A stretch of DNA of 64,000 nucleotides from Alistipes sp. ZOR0009 (GTDB taxonomy: Bacteria; Bacteroidota; Bacteroidia; Bacteroidales; ZOR0009), in assembly GCF_000798815.1 (NCBI RefSeq), contig NZ_JTLD01000002.1, positions 1 to 64,000 on the forward strand, read 5' to 3'. The translations under genes were made by a program, and so were the position numbers. Shown here piece by piece: positions 7,920 to 16,539 of the stretch (position 1 is its first letter; each line of letters begins with the position of its first letter). The notes beneath the pieces are model-generated. The model did not search any database and was not told where the DNA came from. It worked only from the letters and a program-made list of their open reading frames with translations.

Positions 7920-9794
7920 CTACTTTACAATGTACGTGTTATTTGAATAGTCTGCATCTGCAGTATTGTTGTCTCCAAGCACTATTTTGGTAATGGGTTT
8001 GGAGTATGATTTGTTTAGATCCCAGCTGTTAGCTGTTTTCCATATCATGGCACTTTCTTGGATAGTCTCGAATGTGTTATCGTTAAAATATATCTTAAGC
8101 TTAATAGGTACGGGTAAATTTCCTTTATTACAAATTGTTAACTTTACATTATTATTTTCTACGCTAACCGTATGGAGGTATAAATCGGCATAGCCATATT
8201 CGTAAAACCATTTGTTCCAGAACCAAGAATAGTCATTCTTGGTTACGTCGTTAATGGTGTTAATTAGGTCTGTTGGTGTTGGATGTTTACTTTCCCATCT
8301 GCTAATGAACTCCTGCAGGATCATTCTAAACTTATCAGGGCCCAGCATTTCATTGAGCGTATAGAACCCAGCAGCAGCTCTTCCGTAATTCTGCATCATG
8401 TAGGTAGTTGAGCTGAGGTTGGTGCTAGGCACAGATAGCGGTATGTCGTTGGACGTTCCCATTCTTTTGCTATACGATTTGATGTAGTAGTGGGCATTTT
8501 GGTTTCCATACTCTAGCTCAACTGCTTTTGGGATGACGGTGGTGATGCCTTCATCAATCCAGGCGTACAGGGTTTCGTTGGTACCAACCATAAACGGAAA
8601 GTAGCTGTGAAAAACCTCGTGTGACGTAACAAATACCCTTTGAAGAAGATTCTCGTTAGGTCCGTCGTTGCACATCATCGGGTATTCCATCCCTCCTTCG
8701 CCTTCGTAGATTGTCATTTGTGGGTAGGGGTAAGGCACTCCAAGAATGTCGGTAGAGTAGCGTTGTATGCATCTTCGGGCAATTGATGCTACATCTGAAC
8801 TGACTTTAGAGTCTTTCTTATAAACCGAGTTAACTATCACCCTTCGTTGAGATTTCTCATCAACGTTTACGCTTGTTGCATCCCAAACGTAGTGGTCGCT
8901 TACTCCGAAGGCAAAATCGCTGACGTTGGTAGCCTTAAATTTCCACGTGGAGCTTCCTTTTGCCTTAAGTATTTGCCCTTCATTGTAGTCTTTTGCGGTG
9001 ATAATGTGTGTTACGCTATCGGTTTTTTGGGCACGCTCTATTCTTTCGTAAATCTTGTCGGTAAATAGTTCCTTCCCATTTTGGAGTTCTCCGGTTGCCC
9101 ATACGATTTGATTTTTTGGAAGAGTTAGCTCGACCTCGAAGTTGGAATAGTCGTTATAGAACTCCTGAAGTCCTGTAAAGCAGTCCGTACTCCATCCATT
9201 TATGTCGTCGTATACGGCAATTTGAGGAAACCAGTACCCAACAAAGTAGGTAGAGGCATCATATCTTCCAAATCGGAGCTGAGTCTTATTTGGAAGTTTT
9301 ACTTTCCATGATATGTCAATAGTAGTTGTATTAGTAGGATTTATACCTTTTTGTAATGAAAGAAAGGCATTTGTGCCTACGTGTTTTAGTGAACTTGGGG
9401 CGTAACTTTGGTTGTCGATTTTTAAATCAAGAATGGTGACGCCCTCTCCAAGGTCGGTTGGATCGACATCTAGCTGCCTTGTTGCTTCGGACTTGAATAG
9501 ATTTTGATATAGCCGAACCACGATTTGCTTAAGCGTATCAGGGCTATTGTTGGTGTAACGAATAGTTTCCTTGCCTTCAAGCGAACCTGTTAACGGGTTA
9601 AAGGTAGCCTTGATGCTATAGTCTGATCTATTTTGGAAGTAGCGATCGCCTGGTTTTCCTGTAGAAGTTCTTGTCCCTTTCTGTACTGCCCGCTGGAAGT
9701 TGATGGGAACAAATAGCTTGCTTGACTCTTGAGCGTATATTCCGCTGCAGAGAAGAAGCGTTAGTCCTGTAAAAATGACTTTTGTTTTTTGCAT
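7920..9794 (-). CDS. Secreted M1-family zinc metallopeptidase
   Basis: The 624-residue product begins with a signal peptide ending near IYAQ. It carries the gluzincin site H392-E393-V-F-H396 and the third zinc ligand Glu415 in WIDEGITT, giving the HExxH-X18-E spacing of family M1. The exopeptidase-type GxMEN motif appears as GGMEYP just before it, with Tyr in place of Asn. The N-terminal region (about 50-300) is the beta-saddle domain and the C-terminal part (about 560-624) is a beta-sandwich. M1 enzymes remove N-terminal residues from peptides; this one would act in the periplasm or outside the cell. It is a single-gene unit between two terminators. The Asn-to-Tyr change may alter preference for a free amino terminus. 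Confidence 0.92.
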   Translation of the reverse strand: MQKTKVIFTGLTLLLCSGIYAQESSKLFVPINFQRAVQKGTRTSTGKPGDRYFQNRSDYSIKATFNPLTGSLEGKETIRYTNNSPDTLKQIVVRLYQNLFKSEATRQLDVDPTDLGEGVTILDLKIDNQSYAPSSLKHVGTNAFLSLQKGINPTNTTTIDISWKVKLPNKTQLRFGRYDASTYFVGYWFPQIAVYDDINGWSTDCFTGLQEFYNDYSNFEVELTLPKNQIVWATGELQNGKELFTDKIYERIERAQKTDSVTHIITAKDYNEGQILKAKGSSTWKFKATNVSDFAFGVSDHYVWDATSVNVDEKSQRRVIVNSVYKKDSKVSSDVASIARRCIQRYSTDILGVPYPYPQMTIYEGEGGMEYPMMCNDGPNENLLQRVFVTSHEVFHSYFPFMVGTNETLYAWIDEGITTVIPKAVELEYGNQNAHYYIKSYSKRMGTSNDIPLSVPSTNLSSTTYMMQNYGRAAAGFYTLNEMLGPDKFRMILQEFISRWESKHPTPTDLINTINDVTKNDYSWFWNKWFYEYGYADLYLHTVSVENNNVKLTICNKGNLPVPIKLKIYFNDNTFETIQESAMIWKTANSWDLNKSYSKPITKIVLGDNNTADADYSNNTYIVK

Positions 9795-9869
9795 ATTGAA
9801 GTAGCTTGTTTTGGCAATAGACGTTCCAAAAACATGAATGTAGCTACTTGGAGGGTGTTTTTTATAAAA

Positions 9870-9900
9870 AAAACGCCATGAGTCGTACTCATGGCGTTTT
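9870..9900 (-). terminator. polA terminator
   Basis: A perfect 14-bp stem AAAACGCCATGAGT / ACTCATGGCGTTTT with a 3-base loop lies 18 bases past the polA stop. The U-run on the minus strand comes from the A7 tract of the plus strand. Confidence 0.88.
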
Positions 9901-9918
9901 GTCCTTTTATTTAGAATG

Positions 9919-12702
9919 CTAGTGAGCGTTTAGCCAGTTCGTACCAGTTCCGGCCTCGGCAATTAGCGGAACGGCCAGCTTGGCAGCGTTCTCCATATTT
10001 TCTATAACGAGCTGTTTTACCTCGTCGAGCTCTGGCTTGAGCACATCGAAGACCAATTCGTCATGTACCTGAAGGGTCATTTTTGATTTGAGACCACGTT
10101 TTTTTATTTCTTCAGCAATCGAGATCATGGCAATCTTAATGATGTCGGCGGCGGAACCTTGCAGTGGCGCATTTATGGCGTTTCTCTCGTCTAGCCCTCG
10201 CATAATGGCGTTGTTGGAGGTAATATTTCTGAGAAAGCGCTTCCTGCCAAAAATGGTGGTTACGTATCCGTGTTCGCGGCCTTTAGCAACGACATTTTCC
10301 ATATACTCCTTTACCTTTGGGTAGGTTTCGAAATATCCATCTATAAGCTCTTTTGCTTCGCTTCTTGGTATGTTAAGGCGCTGCGAGAGTCCAAATGCTG
10401 ATATCCCGTATATGATTCCAAAGTTTGCCGTTTTGGCTCTGCCACGTTGCTCTCTGGTCACTTCGTTATCGGCAATGTGGTAAACCTTAGCGGCCGTTGC
10501 GGTGTGGATGTCTGCATTATTGACAAATGCCTCCACCATGGTTGGGTCTTGGCTGAAGTGGGCCATAAGCCGAAGCTCGATTTGAGAGTAGTCGGCAGAA
10601 AGCAGTACGTGGTTTTCGTCGCTTGCAATGAAGGCCTTACGTATCTCCTTACCGCGCTCATCTCTGATTGGGATATTCTGCAGGTTGGGGTTGTTGGAGC
10701 TAAGCCGTCCTGTAGCGGTAATGGTTTGGTTGTACGAGGTGTGAATCTTACCATCTACCTTGCTTATTAGCGCAGGTAATGCTTCCACATAGGTCGACAG
10801 CAGCTTCTTTACGCCTCTATACTCAAGTATCTTATCAACTATTGGGTGCTTGTCGCGTAGCTGCTGAAGCGTCTCCTCGCTGGTGGAGTACTGCTTGGTT
10901 TTTGTCTTTTTGATGTTATCGCTGATCTTAAGCTTGTCGAATAGCACCTCACCCAGCTGCTTTGGCGACATGATATTGAGGTGAGGAACTCCAGCCATCT
11001 GCTTAATTTCATCATCGAGATGAATTAAATCTTTGGTCAGTAATCCAGCATATTCCTTCAAGGCTATATCATCAATTTTAACTCCAGTAAACTCCATGTC
11101 GGCAAGCACTGGAATGAGCGGCATTTCTATATTTTCGAAAAGGTCTACTAATCCTTGTTCCTTAAGTATTGGTTCAAGTTTTTGTCGTAGCTGCAGCGTA
11201 ATATCAGCATCTTCGGCAGCGTATTCTGCAATTTTTTCGATCTCGACATGCTCCATATTGCCTTGCGCTTTACCTTTTGCGCCTATGAGTTCCTCTATTT
11301 CGACGGGCGAATAGTTGAGGTAGGTTTCCGAAAGGTAGGTCATGTTGTGGCGAAGCTCCGGCTCTATTAGGTAGTGGGCTACCATTGTATCGAATAGCTT
11401 ACCCTTTAGCTCAATTCCATTGGCCTTAAGTACCAGCAAATCAAACTTTATATTTTGCCCTATTTTGCTTATGTTCTTATCCTCGAATAGCGGTTTGAAG
11501 AGGTTCATTATCTCATTTAGCCTTTTTTTTGGTACGGGAACGTACCAAGCCTCATGCTCGCGTATGGCAAACGAAAGTCCAACAATTCTATCCTCAATTG
11601 GATTTAGCCCCGTAGTTTCGGTATCAAAGGTAAACTCTCCGTTTGCCTTAAGGGTTTCGATAAGGTTTTCTATCTCGTTGCTATCTTGTGCTATGCGATA
11701 GGAGTGATCCACATCCTTTATGGTGCGATGGCTTTTCGTGGTAGTCATCTCAACAATCTCAGCTTCGCCAAATAGCGACATCTGCCCTGTCGATGGTTGG
11801 CTAGCCTTACTCGGAACAGTAACTTCAGCGCTGCGTAGCCCCATCTCGTTGATGATGGAACCAAACTCCAGCTCGGTAAGCAGCTCCAGCAGCTTATCGC
11901 GGTTAGGTTCGTCCACAGTAAGTTTTTCCTCATCGAAATCGACGGGAACATCGAGCGCAATTGTTGCCAGCTTTTTGGCTAGCGCCAGCTGTTCGCGCGA
12001 TGCCTCTATGTTCTCCTTCTGTTTTCCCTTCAGCTTATCGGTGTTTGCTAGAATATTCTCCACGCTGCCCCATTCACCTACCAACTTTGAGGCCGTCTTC
12101 TCCCCAATACCGGGAACACCTGGAATGTTATCGCTAGCATCGCCCCACAGTGCCAGAATATCGATAAGCTGCGTTGGGGTGGTTATGCCGTAGTTTTCGC
12201 AAATCTCTTTTTGTCCAAGAATCTCGATGTCGTTGCCGCTTTTCTTGGGTTTGTACATGAATATCTTTTCGGTAACCAGCTGGCCGTAGTCCTTGTCGGG
12301 CGTAACCATGTAGGTAGTGTAGCCATGCGCTTCAGCTCGATGGGCTATTGTTCCGATTATATCGTCGGCTTCGTAGCCTTCTGCTTCCAGAATGGGGATG
12401 TTCATGGCGCGCAGAATATCCTTGATTATCGGCGAAGCTAGCCGAATATCTTCGGGCGTCTCGTCTCTGTTCGCCTTGTAGGCAGGATAGAGCTCCGTTC
12501 TAAAGGTAACGCGGCCCACGTCGAAGGCAACCGCCAGGTGGGTGGGCTTCTCCTTTTTGATAATCTCGAGCAGCGCTCGGGTAAAGCCAAAAATGGGAGA
12601 AGTGTTTAATCCTTTGGCGTTGGTCATTGGGTGGTTGATGAACGCGTAGTGCGCCCTAAAGATTAGCGCGTAGGCGTCCAGCAGAAACAGACGTTTATCC
12701 AT
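9919..12702 (-). CDS. polA: DNA polymerase I
   Basis: The 927-residue protein has all three Pol I domains. Residues 1-290 are the 5'-3' exonuclease (MDKRLFLLDAYALIFRAHYAF, EADDIIGTIA, GVPGIGEKTA). The 3'-5' exonuclease around residue 360 keeps its metal-binding Asp360 and Glu362 in FDTETTGL, so proofreading should be active. The polymerase domain carries DYSQIELRLMAH (motif A), RGRAKTANFGIIYGIS (motif B) and QVHDELVFDV (motif C). It fills gaps and removes RNA primers in replication and repair. It is transcribed alone with a strong terminator. A 780-base non-coding gap lies upstream, between it and the divergent asnB. Confidence 0.98.
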   Translation of the reverse strand: MDKRLFLLDAYALIFRAHYAFINHPMTNAKGLNTSPIFGFTRALLEIIKKEKPTHLAVAFDVGRVTFRTELYPAYKANRDETPEDIRLASPIIKDILRAMNIPILEAEGYEADDIIGTIAHRAEAHGYTTYMVTPDKDYGQLVTEKIFMYKPKKSGNDIEILGQKEICENYGITTPTQLIDILALWGDASDNIPGVPGIGEKTASKLVGEWGSVENILANTDKLKGKQKENIEASREQLALAKKLATIALDVPVDFDEEKLTVDEPNRDKLLELLTELEFGSIINEMGLRSAEVTVPSKASQPSTGQMSLFGEAEIVEMTTTKSHRTIKDVDHSYRIAQDSNEIENLIETLKANGEFTFDTETTGLNPIEDRIVGLSFAIREHEAWYVPVPKKRLNEIMNLFKPLFEDKNISKIGQNIKFDLLVLKANGIELKGKLFDTMVAHYLIEPELRHNMTYLSETYLNYSPVEIEELIGAKGKAQGNMEHVEIEKIAEYAAEDADITLQLRQKLEPILKEQGLVDLFENIEMPLIPVLADMEFTGVKIDDIALKEYAGLLTKDLIHLDDEIKQMAGVPHLNIMSPKQLGEVLFDKLKISDNIKKTKTKQYSTSEETLQQLRDKHPIVDKILEYRGVKKLLSTYVEALPALISKVDGKIHTSYNQTITATGRLSSNNPNLQNIPIRDERGKEIRKAFIASDENHVLLSADYSQIELRLMAHFSQDPTMVEAFVNNADIHTATAAKVYHIADNEVTREQRGRAKTANFGIIYGISAFGLSQRLNIPRSEAKELIDGYFETYPKVKEYMENVVAKGREHGYVTTIFGRKRFLRNITSNNAIMRGLDERNAINAPLQGSAADIIKIAMISIAEEIKKRGLKSKMTLQVHDELVFDVLKPELDEVKQLVIENMENAAKLAVPLIAEAGTGTNWLNAH

Positions 12703-12900
12703 GATGGGTAGTATTTGCTTTCTATCTATTTAATACGGCAAGATAGCAAAAGATCGGGGGAGTTTCTAATTGGGAAAGATTGGTTGAAAGTAATTATAAA
12801 CTTGCTTTTTGAATAAAACATTGTATGAGTAATTCACCAAGACCTTGGTAATATGTTCGAGCTAGATATAAAAAAGAACCTAGTAACGAGCATAAGGACT

Positions 12901-13006
12901 AAAAAACCACTCGGTTTTTTTCACTCTAGTTGAGCTGGGAACCAAACCCCACACCGGGTTTGTTACGCTAGCCGAGTTGGGAGCAAAAAACCATTTGGGT
13001 TTTGCT
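12901..13006. repeat. Three degenerate hairpin units with ~42-bp period
   Basis: Hairpin centres fall at about 12910, 12952 and 12994. Their stems are AAAAAACC/GGTTTTTT, CAAACCC/GGGTTTG and AAAACC/GGTTTT. Between them lie two copies of a 15-base spacer, CTAGTTGAGCTGGGA (12926-12940) and CTAGCCGAGTTGGGA (12968-12982), exactly 42 bases apart and differing only by three C/T transitions. A weaker third relative starts with CTAG at 12880. Confidence 0.6.
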
Positions 13007-13399
13007 TAATTTTTATCAGTATAGCCTTGGTGGAGAAAAAGATTGTATGGGTACTTTAGTTCCCTATTCAAAGGGCTAACTGATTCTCCTTTTTTTAGGA
13101 AGTTATGATTGGTTACTTTGTATATGTTTGTATTGGTGCGGTTTTTTATAACTGATACAGGTGCTTTTATTTACTGATTATATGTTTTGAATATCATTAT
13201 ATTAATAAAGCATATTGTTCTTGTAACGCTGGATGCTAGTACTATTTAGCTTTGATTTATCGCCAATAAAAAGTTACTTGTCAAAATCCGATTTCGGAGG
13301 ATGTAGTAGCTAGCCTCCTAGGCCGCCTGGCGTAGGTCTGGCGCTTTACGAAAATCAAGGGAAAGGTGTATGGTTGGTTAACTTTAGCCGGCATAGGCA

Positions 13400-13431
13400 T
13401 CGTGCTACCTGATGCGTGTGTCGTGATACCT
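13400..13431. promoter_or_regulatory. Direct repeat, possible regulator site upstream of asnB
   Basis: TCGTGCTACCT (13400-13410) recurs as TCGTGATACCT (13421-13431). The 21-base step is two helical turns, which suits binding of a dimer to one face. It ends 54 bases before the asnB start. No protein is known to bind it. Confidence 0.3.
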
Positions 13432-13484
13432 ACCGGGGATGAGCTGTTATTGGAAAAGCAAGAGACAACTAATTTACGTATACT

Positions 13485-15152
13485 ATGTGTGGAATAGTCG
13501 GAGTTTTCGATCTGAAAGCAAAGTCGGCAGATTTACGCGTACAGGTGCTCGATATGGCCAAGCGCATACGGCACCGCGGGCCCGATTGGTCGGGCATCTT
13601 CTGCGACGACAAGGCGATACTCGCCCACGAGCGCCTCTCTATTGTAGACCCCCAGTCGGGTCGCCAACCCCTTTACAGCAAGGACCGAAATCTGGTGCTC
13701 GCCGTAAATGGCGAGATCTACAATCACCTCCAAATTAGGAAGCGCTTCGAGAATCGGTACGAGTTTCAGACCAACTCCGACTGTGAAGTCATCCTAGCGC
13801 TCTACCAGGAGAAGGGACCCGACTTTCTGGAGGAGCTCAACGGCATCTTTGCCTTTGCGCTTTACGATCGGGTAAAAGATATTTACGTAGTTGGCCGCGA
13901 CCACATGGGCATTATTCCCCTTTATCAGGGATGGGATCAGTATGGCTGCTACTACGTGGCCTCGGAGCTTAAGGCGCTGGAGGGATACTGTAATAAAATT
14001 GAAGTGTTTCTTCCGGGGCATAGCCTGTGTAGCACCGATGGAGTTATGAAGCCTTGGTACAAGCGCGATTGGATGGAGTTTGACGCTGTTAAGGATAGCG
14101 AAACGGATATTGCTCTTCTGCGCAAGTCGTTGGAGGAGGCGGTTCACCGTCAGTTGATGTCTGACGTTCCTTATGGTGTGCTGCTTTCTGGAGGGCTAGA
14201 CTCTTCTATAATTTCTGCCGTAGCCAAAAAGTTTGCCGCTAAACGTATAGAAAGCGATGATAAGCAGGAGGCATGGTGGCCGCAGCTGCACTCCTTTGCT
14301 GTTGGCCTCGATGGCTCACCCGATTTGGTCGCAGCCAAAAAGGTGGCCGAGCATATTGGTACGGTTCACCACGAAATTCACTTTACTATTCAGGAGGGGC
14401 TAGATGCCGTTCGCGACGTTATCTACCACCTCGAAACCTACGATGTAACCACCGTTCGCGCATCAACACCCATGTTCCTGCTGGCGCGTGTCATCAAGTC
14501 GATGGGGGTAAAGATGGTGCTCTCGGGCGAAGGCTCCGACGAGCTTTTTGGTGGATACCTCTACTTCCACAAGGCGCCCGACGCCAAGGCGCTCCACGAC
14601 GAAACGGTGCGCAAGCTCGGCAAGCTGCATCTGTACGACTGCCTTCGTGCCAACAAGGCGCTGGCCGCTTGGGGCGTGGAGGGGCGTGTACCCTTCCTCG
14701 ATAAGGAATTTATGGACGTGGCCATGCGCATTAACCCTAAGGATAAGATGTCGGGCAATGGGCGCATGGAGAAGTGGGTGCTGCGAAAGGCCTTTGAGGA
14801 CTACCTACCCGAGAGCGTTGCCTGGCGCCAAAAGGAGCAGTTCTCCGATGGCGTAGGCTACAGCTGGATAGACACGCTAAAGAAGGTAACCTCTAATTCG
14901 GTAACCGACGAACAGCTGGCTAATGCTAAGTACCGCTTCCCGATCAACCCGCCTATGAGCAAGGAGGAGTACTACTACCGCTGCATCTTTACCGAGCATT
15001 TCCCTAGCGATTCGGCTGCGGCGTGTGTCCCATCGGTACCGTCGGTAGCCTGCAGCACACCCGAGGCGCTGGCTTGGGATCAGTCGTTTCAAAACCTAAA
15101 CGACCCATCGGGCCGAGCCGTAACGAGCATCCATAACGACGGGTATAAGTAG
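13485..15152 (+). CDS. asnB: Asparagine synthase B (glutamine-hydrolysing)
   Basis: The 555-residue enzyme makes asparagine from aspartate, ATP and glutamine. It starts MCGIVGVF, so Cys2 becomes the N-terminal nucleophile of the glutaminase domain (about 1-205), with RGPDWSG and NGEIYNH marking the glutamine pocket. The synthetase domain has the PP-loop S235-G-G-L-D-S-S and the GEGSDELFGGY stretch. Length and the C-terminal tail (VPSVACS, DPSGRAV, GYK end) match the E. coli AsnB type closely, so this is not a diverged cell-wall or exosortase-type paralogue. It has its own terminator. Local G/C content is higher than in most of the window, as also in the sequence just upstream. Confidence 0.96.
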   Translation: MCGIVGVFDLKAKSADLRVQVLDMAKRIRHRGPDWSGIFCDDKAILAHERLSIVDPQSGRQPLYSKDRNLVLAVNGEIYNHLQIRKRFENRYEFQTNSDCEVILALYQEKGPDFLEELNGIFAFALYDRVKDIYVVGRDHMGIIPLYQGWDQYGCYYVASELKALEGYCNKIEVFLPGHSLCSTDGVMKPWYKRDWMEFDAVKDSETDIALLRKSLEEAVHRQLMSDVPYGVLLSGGLDSSIISAVAKKFAAKRIESDDKQEAWWPQLHSFAVGLDGSPDLVAAKKVAEHIGTVHHEIHFTIQEGLDAVRDVIYHLETYDVTTVRASTPMFLLARVIKSMGVKMVLSGEGSDELFGGYLYFHKAPDAKALHDETVRKLGKLHLYDCLRANKALAAWGVEGRVPFLDKEFMDVAMRINPKDKMSGNGRMEKWVLRKAFEDYLPESVAWRQKEQFSDGVGYSWIDTLKKVTSNSVTDEQLANAKYRFPINPPMSKEEYYYRCIFTEHFPSDSAAACVPSVPSVACSTPEALAWDQSFQNLNDPSGRAVTSIHNDGYK

Positions 15153-15478
15153 CTTCGGTTGTTTACTACTAGGCTAGCCGTGGAGGTTAGCGCGGAATCT
15201 TATATATGAAACCCAGTACCCTTAGAGCATGCTCTGAGGGTGTTTTTTTAGGACATGCGCCTCGTGGAAAAGTGCGAGCGCTTATTCTTGAGTGTTCCCC
15301 TCTGGTGGACTATCAGCCACAATCTTTAGTGCTGCTTTTGGATGGATTATCTTACTGATCGAAGAGTTGATTCTGGTAATTAGAGTTATTGAGCGGTGCT
15401 GAATTAAGCTATTAAAAAAAATATTCGGAGAAAACCATGGGCTGCATCACGCATAATTTGCTTTCTTTGTGAGATTAA
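15153..15478. other. Intergenic region asnB to polyprenyl synthase
   Basis: Apart from the terminator at 15218-15248 this 326-base stretch holds no gene. It contains no promoter I can support. Confidence 0.5.
15218..15248 (+). terminator. asnB terminator
   Basis: A stem of ACCCT-t-AGAGC / GCTCT-g-AGGGT, essentially palindromic, is followed by seven T. Confidence 0.88.
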
Positions 15479-16468
15479 ATGGAAAGGATAATGTCCGCAT
15501 CTTCAAAAATCATAAAGGCACCGGTTGCCACCGAGATGGCATCGTTCGAGGAGTTCTTCAAAATAACTATGGACTCCAAGATACCTCTTCTACAAACAAT
15601 TGTAAACTACGTGCTACGCCGTAAGGGTAAGCAGCTACGTCCGACAATTGTTTTTTTAACGGCAAAATTAAATGGAGAGGTAACTGATAATACCTACGTT
15701 GCTGCTTCGATGATCGAATTGCTGCATACCGCTACGCTAATTCACGACGATGTGGTTGATGAGGCGTACGAAAGGAGAGGTGCTCTTTCCATTAATGCGA
15801 TGTGGCGCTCTAAGATTGCTGTTTTGCTGGGCGATTTTTTGCTAGCAAAAGGGCTGCAGCTTTCGGTTGATACCAACTCGTTTGATCTGCTTCGTATTAT
15901 GTCGGAGGCGGTAAAGGAGATGAGTGAAGGCGAGCTGCTTCAGATCGAAAAGGCGCGCAAGCTAGATATTACCGAGGATGTTTACTTCGACATAATCAGA
16001 AAAAAAACGGCTACGCTAATTGCCTCATGCGCGGCTAACGGTGCGCAGTCGGTTCGTGCTACTCCCGAAATTGTTCAGAAAATGAAGCTGTATGGGGAGT
16101 ACATTGGTATAGCTTTTCAGTTGAAAGATGATTTGTTCGACTATCAGGAAAAGCCGTTAATCGGCAAACCTACTGGGAACGATATCAAGGAAAAGAAGAT
16201 GACGCTTCCGCTGATATTTGCGCTTAACCAGACCTCGAAAGGGGAGAAGAGTCGCATACTCAAACTTGTGCGTAATGCTCAGTCTAAGCCACAAAATGTG
16301 GCGGAGGTGATTGATTTTGTTGCTTTAAGCGGAGGTATTGCCTACACTGAGCAAAAAATGCACGAGTATAAAGATAAGGCTATCGCTATTCTGGATGACT
16401 ATCCCGATAGCGACGTGAAAAACGCACTCGTGGAGTTGGCCCATTACACTACCCAGCGAAGCAAGTAA
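15479..16468 (+). CDS. Polyprenyl diphosphate synthase (long-chain type)
   Basis: This all-helical trans-prenyltransferase of 329 residues joins isopentenyl diphosphate to an allylic diphosphate. The first Asp-rich motif is D90-D91-VVD94 in LIHDDVVDEAYERRG and the second is LKDDLFDY near residue 220, followed by GKPTGNDIKEKK. The residues before the first motif (Ala/Thr, no bulky aromatic at -4/-5) favour a long chain, so it may make the menaquinone side chain (octaprenyl type). A Met at codon 5 (position 15491) is an alternative start. A second paralogue at 27602-28576 probably covers the shorter chain step. The gene appears monocistronic. Confidence 0.9.
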   Translation: MERIMSASSKIIKAPVATEMASFEEFFKITMDSKIPLLQTIVNYVLRRKGKQLRPTIVFLTAKLNGEVTDNTYVAASMIELLHTATLIHDDVVDEAYERRGALSINAMWRSKIAVLLGDFLLAKGLQLSVDTNSFDLLRIMSEAVKEMSEGELLQIEKARKLDITEDVYFDIIRKKTATLIASCAANGAQSVRATPEIVQKMKLYGEYIGIAFQLKDDLFDYQEKPLIGKPTGNDIKEKKMTLPLIFALNQTSKGEKSRILKLVRNAQSKPQNVAEVIDFVALSGGIAYTEQKMHEYKDKAIAILDDYPDSDVKNALVELAHYTTQRSK

Positions 16469-16539
16469 TTTCTAACTAGAACGGGAATGTTTGTGGATTC
16501 CTAGCTTTTTTCATCCAGAAGTATTATTTTCGTTTCTCT

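Larger units (their letters stand above)
12703..13484. other. Long divergent intergenic region polA/asnB
   Basis: No credible gene occupies these 782 bases. Visible contents are a run of three hairpins with about 42-bp period at 12901-13006, a hairpin GGAGG-N13-CCTCC near 13305, a short tandem of CTGGCG units 11 bp apart near 13327-13343, and a pair of 11-bp direct repeats at 13400-13431. The left half is A/T-rich; from about 13300 onward composition becomes clearly more G/C-rich, like asnB. A short overlapping reading frame at 13439 is a shadow of asnB. Confidence 0.45.

Noticed and set aside
12703-13484. CRISPR array or insertion sequence remnant in the polA-asnB gap
   Set aside because: The units are only ~42 bases, degenerate and few, with no spacers, terminal repeats, transposase or target duplication.
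13439-13738. Overlapping frame ahead of asnB in another phase
   Set aside because: It is an Arg-rich shadow of the G/C-rich asnB start; the AsnB N-terminal Cys fixes the real frame.
14273-14856. Long frames inside asnB on both strands
   Set aside because: They arise from the high G/C content of asnB, which has all catalytic motifs in one frame.
13485-15152. AsnB C-terminal tail as an unusual extension
   Set aside because: The tail closely matches the E. coli AsnB end as I recall it, so length is normal.
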